Source: Paraglaciecola sp. 20A4
GTDB taxonomy: Bacteria > Pseudomonadota > Gammaproteobacteria > Enterobacterales > Alteromonadaceae
Reading direction: 5' to 3'
Assembly: GCF_011378905.1 (NCBI RefSeq)
Contig: NZ_WTPY01000003.1
Span: forward strand, 278,966-342,965
DNA: 64,000 nt
Position 1 is the stretch's first letter, and each line of letters starts with the position of its first letter. Shown here piece after piece: positions 43,802 through 52,855 of the stretch. The notes under the pieces were generated by a model, which did no database searches, had not been told where the DNA came from, and was given only the letters and a program-made list of their open reading frames with translations. Both the position numbers and the translations under genes were made by a program.

Positions 43802-46800
43802 ATGCGAATACCTATGTTTAGTGTCTTGTCCTTAATGGCCATAGTAGTTGGCTACTTACTTATTTTGTTTATGTTAGCTTTTTGGGGCGATAAACGTGCT
43901 CAGGTAAACCAACAACATCCCTACATATATAGTTTAGCTTTGGGTGTGCATTGCACTTCCTGGGCATTTTTTGGGACCACCACCCAAGCTGCCCACTATG
44001 GCTGGGCGTTTATTCCGACTTATATGGGGGTTATTTGTGTTTTTCTCTTTGCACACCCCGTACTCAGGCGTGTCGCCAATGTCTGTCATCAACATAATAT
44101 AAGCTCACTGGCTGATTTTATTAGTTTGCGTTACGACAAATCGCACTTCTTGGCCGCCTTGGTCACCTTATTGTGCTTTATTGGCGTGGTTCCCTATATC
44201 GCGTTACAGCTAGACGCCGTTACAGGAGGGATCCGCGTGGTTACCGGTGCCGACAGCTTATGGTCCGATGGTGTTGGCTTTTATGTGGCGTTATTAATGG
44301 CCTTGTTTGCGGTTTTATTTGGGACTCGTTCGCTAAATCTAACCGATAAACACCCGGGTTTAATGCTAACGGTGGCCTTCGAATCATTGGTCAAGTTGGC
44401 TGCATTAGTGATTGTGGGACTGTTCGTTTGTTACAGTTTATACGACGGGGTATTTGACTTATTAGGAAAAGCGCAACTCGACACCAAAGCTCAACAAACT
44501 ATAAGAGCCGATTCAGGTGTGTGGGTTTACATCAGTCAAATGTTATTGGGGGTATGCTCGATGTTTTGTCTTCCCCGTCAATTCCATATCAATTTCATCG
44601 AGAATAATGGTGAGAAAGAAATCAGCACTGCACGTTGGTTATTTCCGCTTTATTTGCTGGGCATGACTATTTTTGTACTGCCTATTGCCCTCGCTGGGCA
44701 AATGATATTTTCTGACGGCAATGTAAGCACAGATACTTATGCACTTGCGTTGCCTGTTGCATCTGGCAATTTGTGGATCACGATGGTTGCGTTCATCGGC
44801 GGCCTTTCAGCTGCCACCAGCATGATCATTGTCGCGACCCTTGCCATGGGCATTATGATTTCTAACAACCTTGCCACACCACTTTGGTTAACATTGCAAC
44901 TTCGTACCCAACAACGTCACGGCCTAAAACCCACCAGTATCTTATTTATACGCCGGGCCACCGTTCTAGTCGTTTTGGGCGTTGCTTATTTTTATCATGT
45001 CAATATCAGTCAATCCACGTCTTTAGTGCAAAGTGGTGTCATTGCTATTGCACTACTGTCCCAGACCTTTCCTATATTGCTGTTAGGCTTGTATTGGAAA
45101 CGCGGCACCGCATTAGCGGCGAAATTAGCGTTGCTGTCAGGTGCCTTATGTTGGGTTTATTGGCTACTGTGGCCAAGCATCATTGCCAGTTATTACTTCA
45201 ATGCCCCTCCGAGTGATTTTCAGCTTTCCGTCGGTTTTTTATATAGTTTAGGGGCCAATATCGGCTGTTTTATTATCGTTTCGTTGCTGCAAGGTTTACG
45301 AGGCAAACCCAATGCGATAGATGCCATTACCCACAGCACTCAGCCCTTTGGACATGCGGTTAAAGTATCGAATCTATTAGCGATAACAGAAAAGGTCTGG
45401 GGCGCAGAGCGCCACCAAGCTTTGCTCGCTAAAATGTCCCCCAATCAGTTATCTGGGTATGCCAGCCCCAAATTATTAACCAGCATTGAAAGCGAATTAG
45501 CCAGTCAAGTAGGCAGCGCAAGTGCGCGTATTCTCCTGTCCGCTATAGGAGAGAAACGCGATGTAGAGCTCTCCGAATTGGTTGAATTAGTAGAAGAAGC
45601 GAGTCAAACCTTTCAGTTCAACCATGAGTTGCTTCAATCATCAGTAGAAAATATTCAACAAGGCATAGTCGTACTCGACCGAGAACTTTCGCTGCTTGCT
45701 TGGAACCAGCGTTATGTAGAGTTATTTAACTATCCTAGAGGTTTCGTGCAAGTTGGTATGTCGATTTATGAATTACTTGAGTTTAACGCAAAACGTGGCC
45801 TCTTTGGCCATAACGCTGATACAGGCCAAAGCAATATTCAAACAGAAATAAGTAAGCGCGTCGCCTTTATGCAATCAGGTAGTAAGTATAAATATGTACG
45901 TCACCAAGAAAACGGCCAAGTCATTGAGCTAAATGGCAGTCCCTTGCCCGGAGGTGGCTTCGTGACTACCTATAGCGATATCACTGAATACATCAATATT
46001 CAGCAACAGTTAGAACAAGCTAAAATTAATTTAGAAAGCCGAGTAGAAAAACGAACCGAAGAACTGCAAAAAGCCAATAGCGATCTCGAAAAAGCTCGCC
46101 GCGAAGCAGAGAGCGCGAATGAGAGCAAGAGCAAATTTTTAGCGGCTGCAGGACACGATTTAATGCAGCCTTTTAATGCTGCTTCACTTTTTGCGGCCAT
46201 GCTAAAACAAAAAGCACCAGAGGGAGAAATGGCCCAGATGAGTGCGAATTTAGTTGATTCTCTTAGCAATGCTGAATCGCTTTTATCCATGTTACTTGAT
46301 ATGACAAGACTAGAATCCGGCGCGTTAACTGCCCATATTCAAACCTTTCCATTACGCAGTATTCTACGCCCCATGGTTAATGAATTTTCGGCCTTAGCAC
46401 AACAAAAAAAGTTACGCGTAACTTATGTAGATACTGATTTAATCGTTATTTCCGATCCAAAACTTTTAAGACGCATTATTCAAAACTTGCTCTCAAATGC
46501 CATACGCTATACACAAAAAGGGCGTGTTTTAATAGGGGTGAAACGTCAAAACGGTCAGGCTCGCATTTGCGTTATTGATACCGGAGCCGGTATTGCGAAA
46601 GACAAGCAGCAAGAAATTTTTCTAGAATTTCATCAGCTCGATACAAGCCCAAGTTCACAAGGTTTGGGCTTGGGTTTAACGATTGTAGAACGTATCAGTG
46701 CCCTACTCGGGCATCCAGTCACACTGCATTCAATATTAGGTAAAGGAACGTGGTTTGATGTAGCCGTACCCATTGGAAAAAAACAAGCCTGTGAACCCAA

Positions 46801-47218
46801 TATGCCAATGAAGTCAAATTATGAGTCTGGACTTCCGTTGTTAAATAAACGGGTACTTATTGTTGATAACGAACCGCAAATACTTGATGCCTTACAACGC
46901 TTACTTACAGATTGGGGAGCCACCGTCATTGCTGCTACCGACAGGCAATGCGCGTTAAACTTACTCAGCCATACAGTAGATTTAATGATCCTTGATTATC
47001 AACTTGATCACGGCGAAACCGGTATTGATGTGGCACGTACAATTAGGCGTAAATTCGCTACAAATGAAAAGGCTATTTTGCCGGGAATTTTAAATTCAGC
47101 TCGCCAAGATGAAGATATTCGTCAATTGGCTATCAATGAGCAATTACATTATTTACCTAAACCGCTTAAACCTATTGCGTTGAAACGCTTAATAAAACAG
47201 CTATTACCCATCAAATAA
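43802..47218 (+). CDS. crbS: Symporter-fused hybrid sensor histidine kinase, CrbS-like
   Basis: A 1138-aa inner-membrane sensor. Residues 1 to about 480 form some 13 helices of the sodium:solute symporter (SLC5) fold. A cytoplasmic linker, a PAS domain (about 610-725, QGIVVLDRELSLLAWNQRY), a coiled coil, a HisKA domain (His in LAAAGHDLMQPFNAA), an HATPase domain (NLLSNAIRYT, DTGAGI, GLGLGLTI) and a receiver domain (VDNEPQ, phospho-Asp in LMILDYQLDHG) follow. This order is that of CrbS/MxtR, which with a LuxR-type partner controls acetate use (acs). The partner-like regulator is encoded convergently at 49299-49940. The symbol is by domain order and context, not by a search. Confidence 0.82.
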   Translation: MRIPMFSVLSLMAIVVGYLLILFMLAFWGDKRAQVNQQHPYIYSLALGVHCTSWAFFGTTTQAAHYGWAFIPTYMGVICVFLFAHPVLRRVANVCHQHNISSLADFISLRYDKSHFLAALVTLLCFIGVVPYIALQLDAVTGGIRVVTGADSLWSDGVGFYVALLMALFAVLFGTRSLNLTDKHPGLMLTVAFESLVKLAALVIVGLFVCYSLYDGVFDLLGKAQLDTKAQQTIRADSGVWVYISQMLLGVCSMFCLPRQFHINFIENNGEKEISTARWLFPLYLLGMTIFVLPIALAGQMIFSDGNVSTDTYALALPVASGNLWITMVAFIGGLSAATSMIIVATLAMGIMISNNLATPLWLTLQLRTQQRHGLKPTSILFIRRATVLVVLGVAYFYHVNISQSTSLVQSGVIAIALLSQTFPILLLGLYWKRGTALAAKLALLSGALCWVYWLLWPSIIASYYFNAPPSDFQLSVGFLYSLGANIGCFIIVSLLQGLRGKPNAIDAITHSTQPFGHAVKVSNLLAITEKVWGAERHQALLAKMSPNQLSGYASPKLLTSIESELASQVGSASARILLSAIGEKRDVELSELVELVEEASQTFQFNHELLQSSVENIQQGIVVLDRELSLLAWNQRYVELFNYPRGFVQVGMSIYELLEFNAKRGLFGHNADTGQSNIQTEISKRVAFMQSGSKYKYVRHQENGQVIELNGSPLPGGGFVTTYSDITEYINIQQQLEQAKINLESRVEKRTEELQKANSDLEKARREAESANESKSKFLAAAGHDLMQPFNAASLFAAMLKQKAPEGEMAQMSANLVDSLSNAESLLSMLLDMTRLESGALTAHIQTFPLRSILRPMVNEFSALAQQKKLRVTYVDTDLIVISDPKLLRRIIQNLLSNAIRYTQKGRVLIGVKRQNGQARICVIDTGAGIAKDKQQEIFLEFHQLDTSPSSQGLGLGLTIVERISALLGHPVTLHSILGKGTWFDVAVPIGKKQACEPNMPMKSNYESGLPLLNKRVLIVDNEPQILDALQRLLTDWGATVIAATDRQCALNLLSHTVDLMILDYQLDHGETGIDVARTIRRKFATNEKAILPGILNSARQDEDIRQLAINEQLHYLPKPLKPIALKRLIKQLLPIK

Positions 47219-47331
47219 TAATGTAATTAGTTATGCTACTGATAAAGTATCAAAGGTATTATTGCTTTTGCTAAGCGACCTGTGGTCAGATCAAACGCAG
47301 ACTAATTAATTTGTTGCTACAAGGACTTCAC

Positions 47332-49176
47332 GTGAGCGACCCTATCATTCCTTTAGTGGCAGTGGGACTTATCTCCATTGCCTGCCAATACTTCGCCTAC
47401 AAAATTAAACTTCCTGCCATATTACCTTTATTGGTTGTGGGAATTTTAGTCGGACCCGTTTATGGCGTTATAGACGCTGATGCGCTTTTTGGTGACTTGC
47501 TCTTTCCAATCGTATCTTTGTCTGTGGCCATTATTTTATTTGAAGGCTCGTTGACTCTGCGTTTTGGCGATCTCGCCGGACATGGCTCCATGGTGCGTAA
47601 CTTGTGCACCGTCGGTACCTTGGTAACCTGGCTTATTACCGCTCCTGTAGCGCATTATGCCTTAGGTATAAGTTGGCAATTATCCTTTTTGTTTGGCGCG
47701 ATTGTGACCGTCACCGGCCCTACAGTTATTGTACCTATGCTGCGAACAGTCCGTCCCAGTAGTAAAGTATCTAATATTTTGCGTTGGGAAGGCATCGTCA
47801 TCGACCCTATCGGCGCGTTGCTCGCCGTATTAGTGTTTGAGTATATTATCTCTACCCAAGATGCCTTGAGCCACACCTTGTATGCATTTGGCCTAACGAT
47901 TAGCGTAGGCTTAGGCATAGGGGCGGCAACCGGTTATTTACTTGGTTTAGTGCTACGTAATAGCTGGCTGCCCCATTACCTAGAAAATACCGCTGTGCTG
48001 ACACTTATGTTAGGCGCATTTGCGGGCTCAAACTTAATAGCTCACGAATCAGGCCTACTCACGGTCACAGTTATTGGCATGTGGTTAGCCAATATGAAGA
48101 ACGTGGACGTAGAAGACATTCTTGAATTTAAAGAAACGTTAAGCGTTTTATTGATATCTGGGTTATTTATTTTACTCGCATCGCGTATTGATATGCATTC
48201 GATGCTAAATGTTGGCTGGGGAGTCATATGGGTGCTTGTAGCCATGATAGTGGTTGCACGGCCATTGGGTGTGTTTCTATCCTCATTGGGCACAGGATTA
48301 AATTGGCGAGAAATAGCCTTACTTAGCTGGATAGCGCCTCGGGGAATTGTTGCAGCGGCGGTTTCTGCTCTTTTTTCATTAAAGCTTGAAGTGCTTAATT
48401 ACGATCAAGCGGCCCTTTTAGTGCCAATGGTGTTTCTCGTTATCATTACCACTGTGGTACTGCAAAGCTTAACCTCTGTAACGATTGCTAAAAAACTTGA
48501 TATGCGTGCTCCCGCGCCTCATGGATTCTTGATTTTTGGAGGTGGGTTATTTAGTCGCTTGTTCGCTAAAGAACTTATGACTCATGATATACAAGTGCGC
48601 ATCACAGATACGAACTGGAACAATATGCGCTTGGCACGTATGGAGAATATCCCGACTTACTTCGGTAATCCCATGTCAGAACATGCTGCCCGTACACTCG
48701 ATTTATCCATGTTTGGTACCGTATTGGTGATATCACCTTATCGTCAGTTAAACCCCATGGTCACCTACCATTTCGAGCATGAAATGGGCAAAGGCACCGT
48801 GCTGGGGCTAAGCAATAACGAACAACAACAGCGGCCGAGTCACCAAGTGTCCGAATCTTACGTGAAAAAATTAGGCTTATTCAGTGATGATGCGACATAT
48901 GGCAAGTTGGCAGGCATGGTCGCCAAAGGGGCAACGATAAAGACAACCCGCTTGTCTGATACCTTTACTTACGATGATTACAAAGAGCAGTACAAGGACC
49001 GAGCTATTAAACTTTGCGCCATTGACACACACAATCACGTGCAGATGTTCACCACATCCAGTAACGTTAAGCCTAAGGCTGAGTGGAAAATAGTCAGTTT
49101 AGTTAACGCTGATAAACCTGCGGAAAAAGTCGAAGATACGACAACCATAACGGAAGAATCAAAACTCCCCGGTTAA
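47332..49176 (+). CDS. CPA1-type cation/proton antiporter with C-terminal nucleotide-binding domain
   Basis: A sodium (or potassium):proton antiporter of 614 aa. About 12 helices fill residues 1-390, with GAIVTVTGPTVIVPML and the ion-site segment RWEGIVIDPIGALLAVLVFE. A Rossmann-like TrkA-N domain follows from about 400 (FLIFGGGLFSRLFAKEL). The frame opens at TTG 47311, but AAGGA six bases before GTG 47332 makes that the likelier start. It sits between the CrbS-like kinase and the convergent regulator, so it may handle ion balance linked to the sodium-coupled sensor. A strong terminator follows. Confidence 0.88.
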   Translation: MSDPIIPLVAVGLISIACQYFAYKIKLPAILPLLVVGILVGPVYGVIDADALFGDLLFPIVSLSVAIILFEGSLTLRFGDLAGHGSMVRNLCTVGTLVTWLITAPVAHYALGISWQLSFLFGAIVTVTGPTVIVPMLRTVRPSSKVSNILRWEGIVIDPIGALLAVLVFEYIISTQDALSHTLYAFGLTISVGLGIGAATGYLLGLVLRNSWLPHYLENTAVLTLMLGAFAGSNLIAHESGLLTVTVIGMWLANMKNVDVEDILEFKETLSVLLISGLFILLASRIDMHSMLNVGWGVIWVLVAMIVVARPLGVFLSSLGTGLNWREIALLSWIAPRGIVAAAVSALFSLKLEVLNYDQAALLVPMVFLVIITTVVLQSLTSVTIAKKLDMRAPAPHGFLIFGGGLFSRLFAKELMTHDIQVRITDTNWNNMRLARMENIPTYFGNPMSEHAARTLDLSMFGTVLVISPYRQLNPMVTYHFEHEMGKGTVLGLSNNEQQQRPSHQVSESYVKKLGLFSDDATYGKLAGMVAKGATIKTTRLSDTFTYDDYKEQYKDRAIKLCAIDTHNHVQMFTTSSNVKPKAEWKIVSLVNADKPAEKVEDTTTITEESKLPG

Positions 49177-49185
49177 GCCCTTAAA

Positions 49186-49220
49186 CAAGAAAGCCTAATA
49201 GAATATATTAGGCTTTCTTG
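49186..49220. terminator. Bidirectional terminator between antiporter and regulator
   Basis: CAAGAAAGCCTAATA-GAATA-TATTAGGCTTTCTTG has 15-bp perfect arms and a T run on the plus strand. It separates two convergent genes. Confidence 0.92.
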
Positions 49221-49298
49221 TTTTTATGACTATTATGGCCAAACGCAGCATGTAAATTATCTACTGCTTACTCATTGAAGTAGCGCAATATTAATAGA

Positions 49299-49940
49299 TT
49301 AATCAACTTTCAACATTTGCTTAAATAACACACCTGCTTGGGTGCGATTGTTAAAGCCCAATTTATGTAACACAGCTGATACATGTTGTTTAATGGTCGA
49401 TTCACTCACACCTAGCTCATAAGCAATCTGCTTGTTAAGCAAGCCATCTGCCATTAACTGCAACACCTTAAGTTGATGAGGCGTCAACTGGGCAAGTTTT
49501 AAGGCAAATTCTTGTTCTTCACTGCCCTCAATTTTCTGTACCTGAGCGATGAGTTCTTCAGGCAACCATTGCTCGCCGTCAAGCAGTTGTTGTACAGCAG
49601 CCCCAATCATAGGGAGCGGTGTCGATTTCGGAATATAACCACAGGCGCCAAAATCGATGGCTTTTCGCACCATACTGGGTGTTTCGTCCCCTGAAACAAT
49701 CGCCACCAGCACGTCAGGAAACTGACTGCGAATTAATGTTAATCCCGTGAGCCCGTCGTTACCTGGCATATTCAAATCTAAAAAAATTAGTTCAACATCA
49801 TTATGTTCTTTCAATAAATCAATGGTTTGTTGATATGAGGCAGCCTCAAGAATGTCGCTACCCAATACGTCTTGTATGGCTTGCTTCATAGCACTACGAA
49901 ACAGAGGATGGTCGTCAGCAACAATGGCTTTAGCTTGCAT
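49299..49940 (-). CDS. crbR: LuxR-type response regulator, CrbR-like
   Basis: A 213-aa regulator with an N-terminal receiver domain (AIVADDHPLFRSAM, phospho-Asp in LIFLDLNMPGNDG, Lys in YIPKSTP) and a C-terminal LuxR/FixJ helix-turn-helix (LTPHQLKVLQLMADGLLNKQIAYELGVSESTIKQHVSAVLHKLG). The frame is open to GTG 49949; GAGTG seven bases before ATG 49940 favours that start. It resembles CrbR/ErdR regulators that activate acetyl-CoA synthetase genes in partnership with a CrbS-type kinase, which is encoded two genes away. Confidence 0.82.
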   Translation of the reverse strand: MQAKAIVADDHPLFRSAMKQAIQDVLGSDILEAASYQQTIDLLKEHNDVELIFLDLNMPGNDGLTGLTLIRSQFPDVLVAIVSGDETPSMVRKAIDFGACGYIPKSTPLPMIGAAVQQLLDGEQWLPEELIAQVQKIEGSEEQEFALKLAQLTPHQLKVLQLMADGLLNKQIAYELGVSESTIKQHVSAVLHKLGFNNRTQAGVLFKQMLKVD

Positions 49941-50154
49941 TAGTAGCACTCATTTATAACACGAGAAGGATTTAACGATTGTCGCTAGTTAGTTGATAAA
50001 TAATAACATTATTTATCAACACTATCAGTGAATTCAATTTTGCTGTCAAGGATTGAAATAGGTGAATAACACTCAGAAACACATAATATAGCGTGGTTCA
50101 TCATTGCTATAAAATGGCAAAAGGTTTAGCGCATATACGTTATATATGGCCCAT

Positions 50155-50179
50155 AAAAAAGGCAGTTTACACTGCCAAA
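50155..50179 (-). terminator. Terminator-like hairpin downstream of the TonB receptor gene
   Basis: GGCAGT-TTAC-ACTGCC (6-bp stem) is followed on the minus strand by TTTTTTATGG. It lies about 160 bases past the receptor stop. Confidence 0.7.
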
Positions 50180-50289
50180 CATCATTAAAACTGACCAATT
50201 TTTAACACGTTTTATAAGTAAACTGACATTGTAAAGTTTAGGGTTAAAACCTTAATATTAAATTAAACCAAAATCTTATCCGCTGTGCT

Positions 50290-50317
50290 TAAGCACTGTT
50301 CGGTAAAACAGTGCTTA
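50290..50317. repeat. 11-bp hairpin just past the TonB receptor stop
   Basis: TAAGCACTGTT-CGGTAA-AACAGTGCTTA, perfect arms, 22 bases after the stop. There is no T tract on the minus strand, so it is more likely an mRNA 3'-end stabiliser that works with the terminator further on. Confidence 0.65.
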
Positions 50318-50338
50318 TTTACCTTTCGTTCAGCCAGT

Positions 50339-52663
50339 CTAAAAGCGATAACCGACGGTTAAACTTACCGTACGTGGGTCGCCATAATAACCAATTAAGG
50401 TATTATCCCCTCCCGTACCTGCGGCATAACCTGTTGGGTCTGTTGAGTCTTCCACCACAAACTGATATCCGCCGACAACATACTCTTCATCCGTAAGGTT
50501 TTTCGCATGCAGGCCACCATACCAAGTACCATCTTCGCTCTGCCATGACACACTTAAATTAACCAAACCGTAGCCGTCTTGGGTAATCAAACTATTGGAC
50601 GTTTCGGTAATAGTGTAATCGTCGCGGTAGTAGTAGTTGGCATTAAAAATAAAGTCGCCCATATCGGTGCTAAGCAGATAGTTAGCGGCAAAATTAGCTG
50701 TATATTCAGGGGTGTTCGAAATAGCAAAGGTGTCAGCTACATCTACTCGCCCTTCAAGGGTTTCTTGAAATACCTCTTCAAATTCTGCATCGATATATCC
50801 CAAAGCGATATCAAAGGTCAGTTCATCTGTCGCAGCGTACGTAATTTCGGCTTCGACCCCCTTGGCTTTCGATTTACCCACGTTGCCTAATATTTGTTGC
50901 AGATCTTCAGGCGACGTAACAGGCAATACTGAAATGTACTGGCGATCATTATGTTCAAGGGCGAACAAGGTTACGTTAGCGCGTAGATTATCGTTCCAAT
51001 CGCTTTTCATGCCCAGTTCAAACGAATCAACTACTTCTGGGTCGACCGCAGGCTCATTAATGGTCGCTCTTGGATTATAGGTACCTGATTTGAAACCTTG
51101 CGAGTAACTAGCAAAAAACATTAGATCGCTATTCATCTGATACTCGACACCAACGCGCGGGGTAAAACGAGACCAACTTTCTTTCGCTGGCGCATCAAGT
51201 ATGCCATCTCCATCTGAATCACTGCCCAATACTTGCGGTACTAACTCGCCTTCAGGGCGAACGTAGCCTGGGATCCAATTTGATTCAGGATAAACATTTG
51301 CGAAAACGAGGCCATTTCGTACTGTGGCTTGTTTTTCTTCGTCAGTGTAACGTGCACCTAAAGTAAGCGATAGTTGCTCGGTTACTTCGATTGAAGATTG
51401 AACATAGGCTGCAATACTTTCACTATTATTACACCCTGAAACTTCGCGCGTTAAACCCGGAACACCGAATGCGGCACGTCCGAGAAAGCCAAGAATTGCT
51501 TCAAATTGTCCACAAGACTCACCGTCATAATAGTAAATACCGCCCACGGCATTAAACCCATCACCGCTATAGGCTAATTGTAATTCATGAGTGTTGTTTT
51601 CATCTTCATAGATAGCTGGAACATCAAATATATCAATCGCAGTATTATCAAAATCAATATTAGTGGGAGAGTAACTTTCGCGATGAGCCCCTATATATTT
51701 CAAGCTTAAATCATCATTTACGTCCCAATTAGCCGTTAAACTATAACCTTCAAGTTCAACATTATTTTCAGTAGGCAAGCTGGTGTATGAGTCAAACACA
51801 CTATTGGGTACTGGCGCATCCGTTAGACGACTAGGTAATAAACGATAGCCACCTTTTGCATTTGAGTCATCTTCGGTTTTATCCCAGGCAAAGCGGAAAA
51901 ACAAATCATCAGTGGGGGTAAACTCTACGGTTATCCGCGCTGCGGTTAAATCTTTATTGTAGTTTTCTAAATCTTGGCCATCTAGCGCAGACTGTAAATA
52001 TTCACCGTAACCATCACGGGTTAAATCTGCAATGCCAAACCCTATATAGAGTTTGTCTTCGATTAATGGCAACTGGCCAGTTAGTTTTATATCCCGCTGA
52101 GAATAACTACCCACAGTACCTTGAATATTCAGCGTTGGGTCGCCGCTCATAGGTTTAGTCACGTATTTAATTGCGCCGCCTATAGTATTCTTGCCGTACA
52201 AGGTTCCCTGTGGGCCGCGCAGCACTTCTATTCGCTCTACATCCAGCAAATCTAATACCGCCCCTTGAGGACGTGCCACGTACACATCATCAATGTAAAT
52301 TCCAACACCTGGTTCATAACCCCAAAGTGGATCCTGCTGGCCTACCCCGCGAATAAAAGCGGTTAGCGTTGAGTTCGTGCCTCGACTATTTTGTAGCGTG
52401 GTATTGGGTGAAAACTGCTGAATTTCAGTCAGAACCGAAATCCCTTTTTCATCCAGCTCTACTGCCCCTAGAGACGTGACAGAGATAGGCACTTCTTGCA
52501 AACTTTCAACGGTTTTACGGGCCGTGACTTCAATACGCTCTAAGCCCTTTTTTTCAGTTTGTGCGCCGTTATTTGCTTCTTGGGCAAATAATGCAGGTTG
52601 GTAACACAGCACTGATGCAACAGCGCCAGCAATAATCGATTGGGTAAACCTTTGTTTGTTCAT
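50339..52663 (-). CDS. TonB-dependent receptor
   Basis: A 774-aa outer-membrane receptor. The signal peptide ends near residue 27 (ALFAQA). The TonB box-like LERIEVTARK and plug domain follow (ESLQEVPISVTSL, FIRGVGQQDPLWGYEPGVGIYIDDVYVARPQGAVLDLLDVERIEVLRGPQGTLYGKN in the conserved plug order). A 22-strand type barrel ends in GYRF. It fits the group of receptors for organic nutrients rather than a classic siderophore receptor. It is divergent from the permease-PHB gene set, with a palindrome between, so it probably imports oligomers or related products for that set. Confidence 0.88.
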   Translation of the reverse strand: MNKQRFTQSIIAGAVASVLCYQPALFAQEANNGAQTEKKGLERIEVTARKTVESLQEVPISVTSLGAVELDEKGISVLTEIQQFSPNTTLQNSRGTNSTLTAFIRGVGQQDPLWGYEPGVGIYIDDVYVARPQGAVLDLLDVERIEVLRGPQGTLYGKNTIGGAIKYVTKPMSGDPTLNIQGTVGSYSQRDIKLTGQLPLIEDKLYIGFGIADLTRDGYGEYLQSALDGQDLENYNKDLTAARITVEFTPTDDLFFRFAWDKTEDDSNAKGGYRLLPSRLTDAPVPNSVFDSYTSLPTENNVELEGYSLTANWDVNDDLSLKYIGAHRESYSPTNIDFDNTAIDIFDVPAIYEDENNTHELQLAYSGDGFNAVGGIYYYDGESCGQFEAILGFLGRAAFGVPGLTREVSGCNNSESIAAYVQSSIEVTEQLSLTLGARYTDEEKQATVRNGLVFANVYPESNWIPGYVRPEGELVPQVLGSDSDGDGILDAPAKESWSRFTPRVGVEYQMNSDLMFFASYSQGFKSGTYNPRATINEPAVDPEVVDSFELGMKSDWNDNLRANVTLFALEHNDRQYISVLPVTSPEDLQQILGNVGKSKAKGVEAEITYAATDELTFDIALGYIDAEFEEVFQETLEGRVDVADTFAISNTPEYTANFAANYLLSTDMGDFIFNANYYYRDDYTITETSNSLITQDGYGLVNLSVSWQSEDGTWYGGLHAKNLTDEEYVVGGYQFVVEDSTDPTGYAAGTGGDNTLIGYYGDPRTVSLTVGYRF

Positions 52664-52756
52664 AGTGTGTCCTTAAATAGCAGTTTTAGTTTTGTCGTGG
52701 TCTGCTTGCTGCGGTCGTAAATACCTTAATCGAGTTTTGATTTGGCGTCCTTAGTA

Positions 52757-52770
52757 CCATAGTACTATGG
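52757..52770. promoter_or_regulatory. Palindrome between TonB receptor and permease genes
   Basis: CCATAGTACTATGG is a perfect 14-bp palindrome in the 190-base divergent promoter region. It overlaps a looser repeat TTAGTAC-CAT-AGTACTA that resembles the dyad before the DUF1302 gene. A shared regulator is possible. Confidence 0.5.
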
Positions 52771-52855
52771 GCAAATTAACAGGGCTGAGACACACTTGCG
52801 TCATCACTTTAGGTGCTTGCTTGCGGTCACAAGTATTCATTTAAAGGAAAATAAC

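Larger units (their letters stand above)
49941..50338. other. Gene-free stretch between crbR-like and TonB receptor genes
   Basis: About 400 bases without a convincing gene. It holds the crbR-like upstream region, a short terminator (50155-50179) and a perfect 11-bp hairpin (50290-50317). Nothing else was recognised. Confidence 0.7.
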
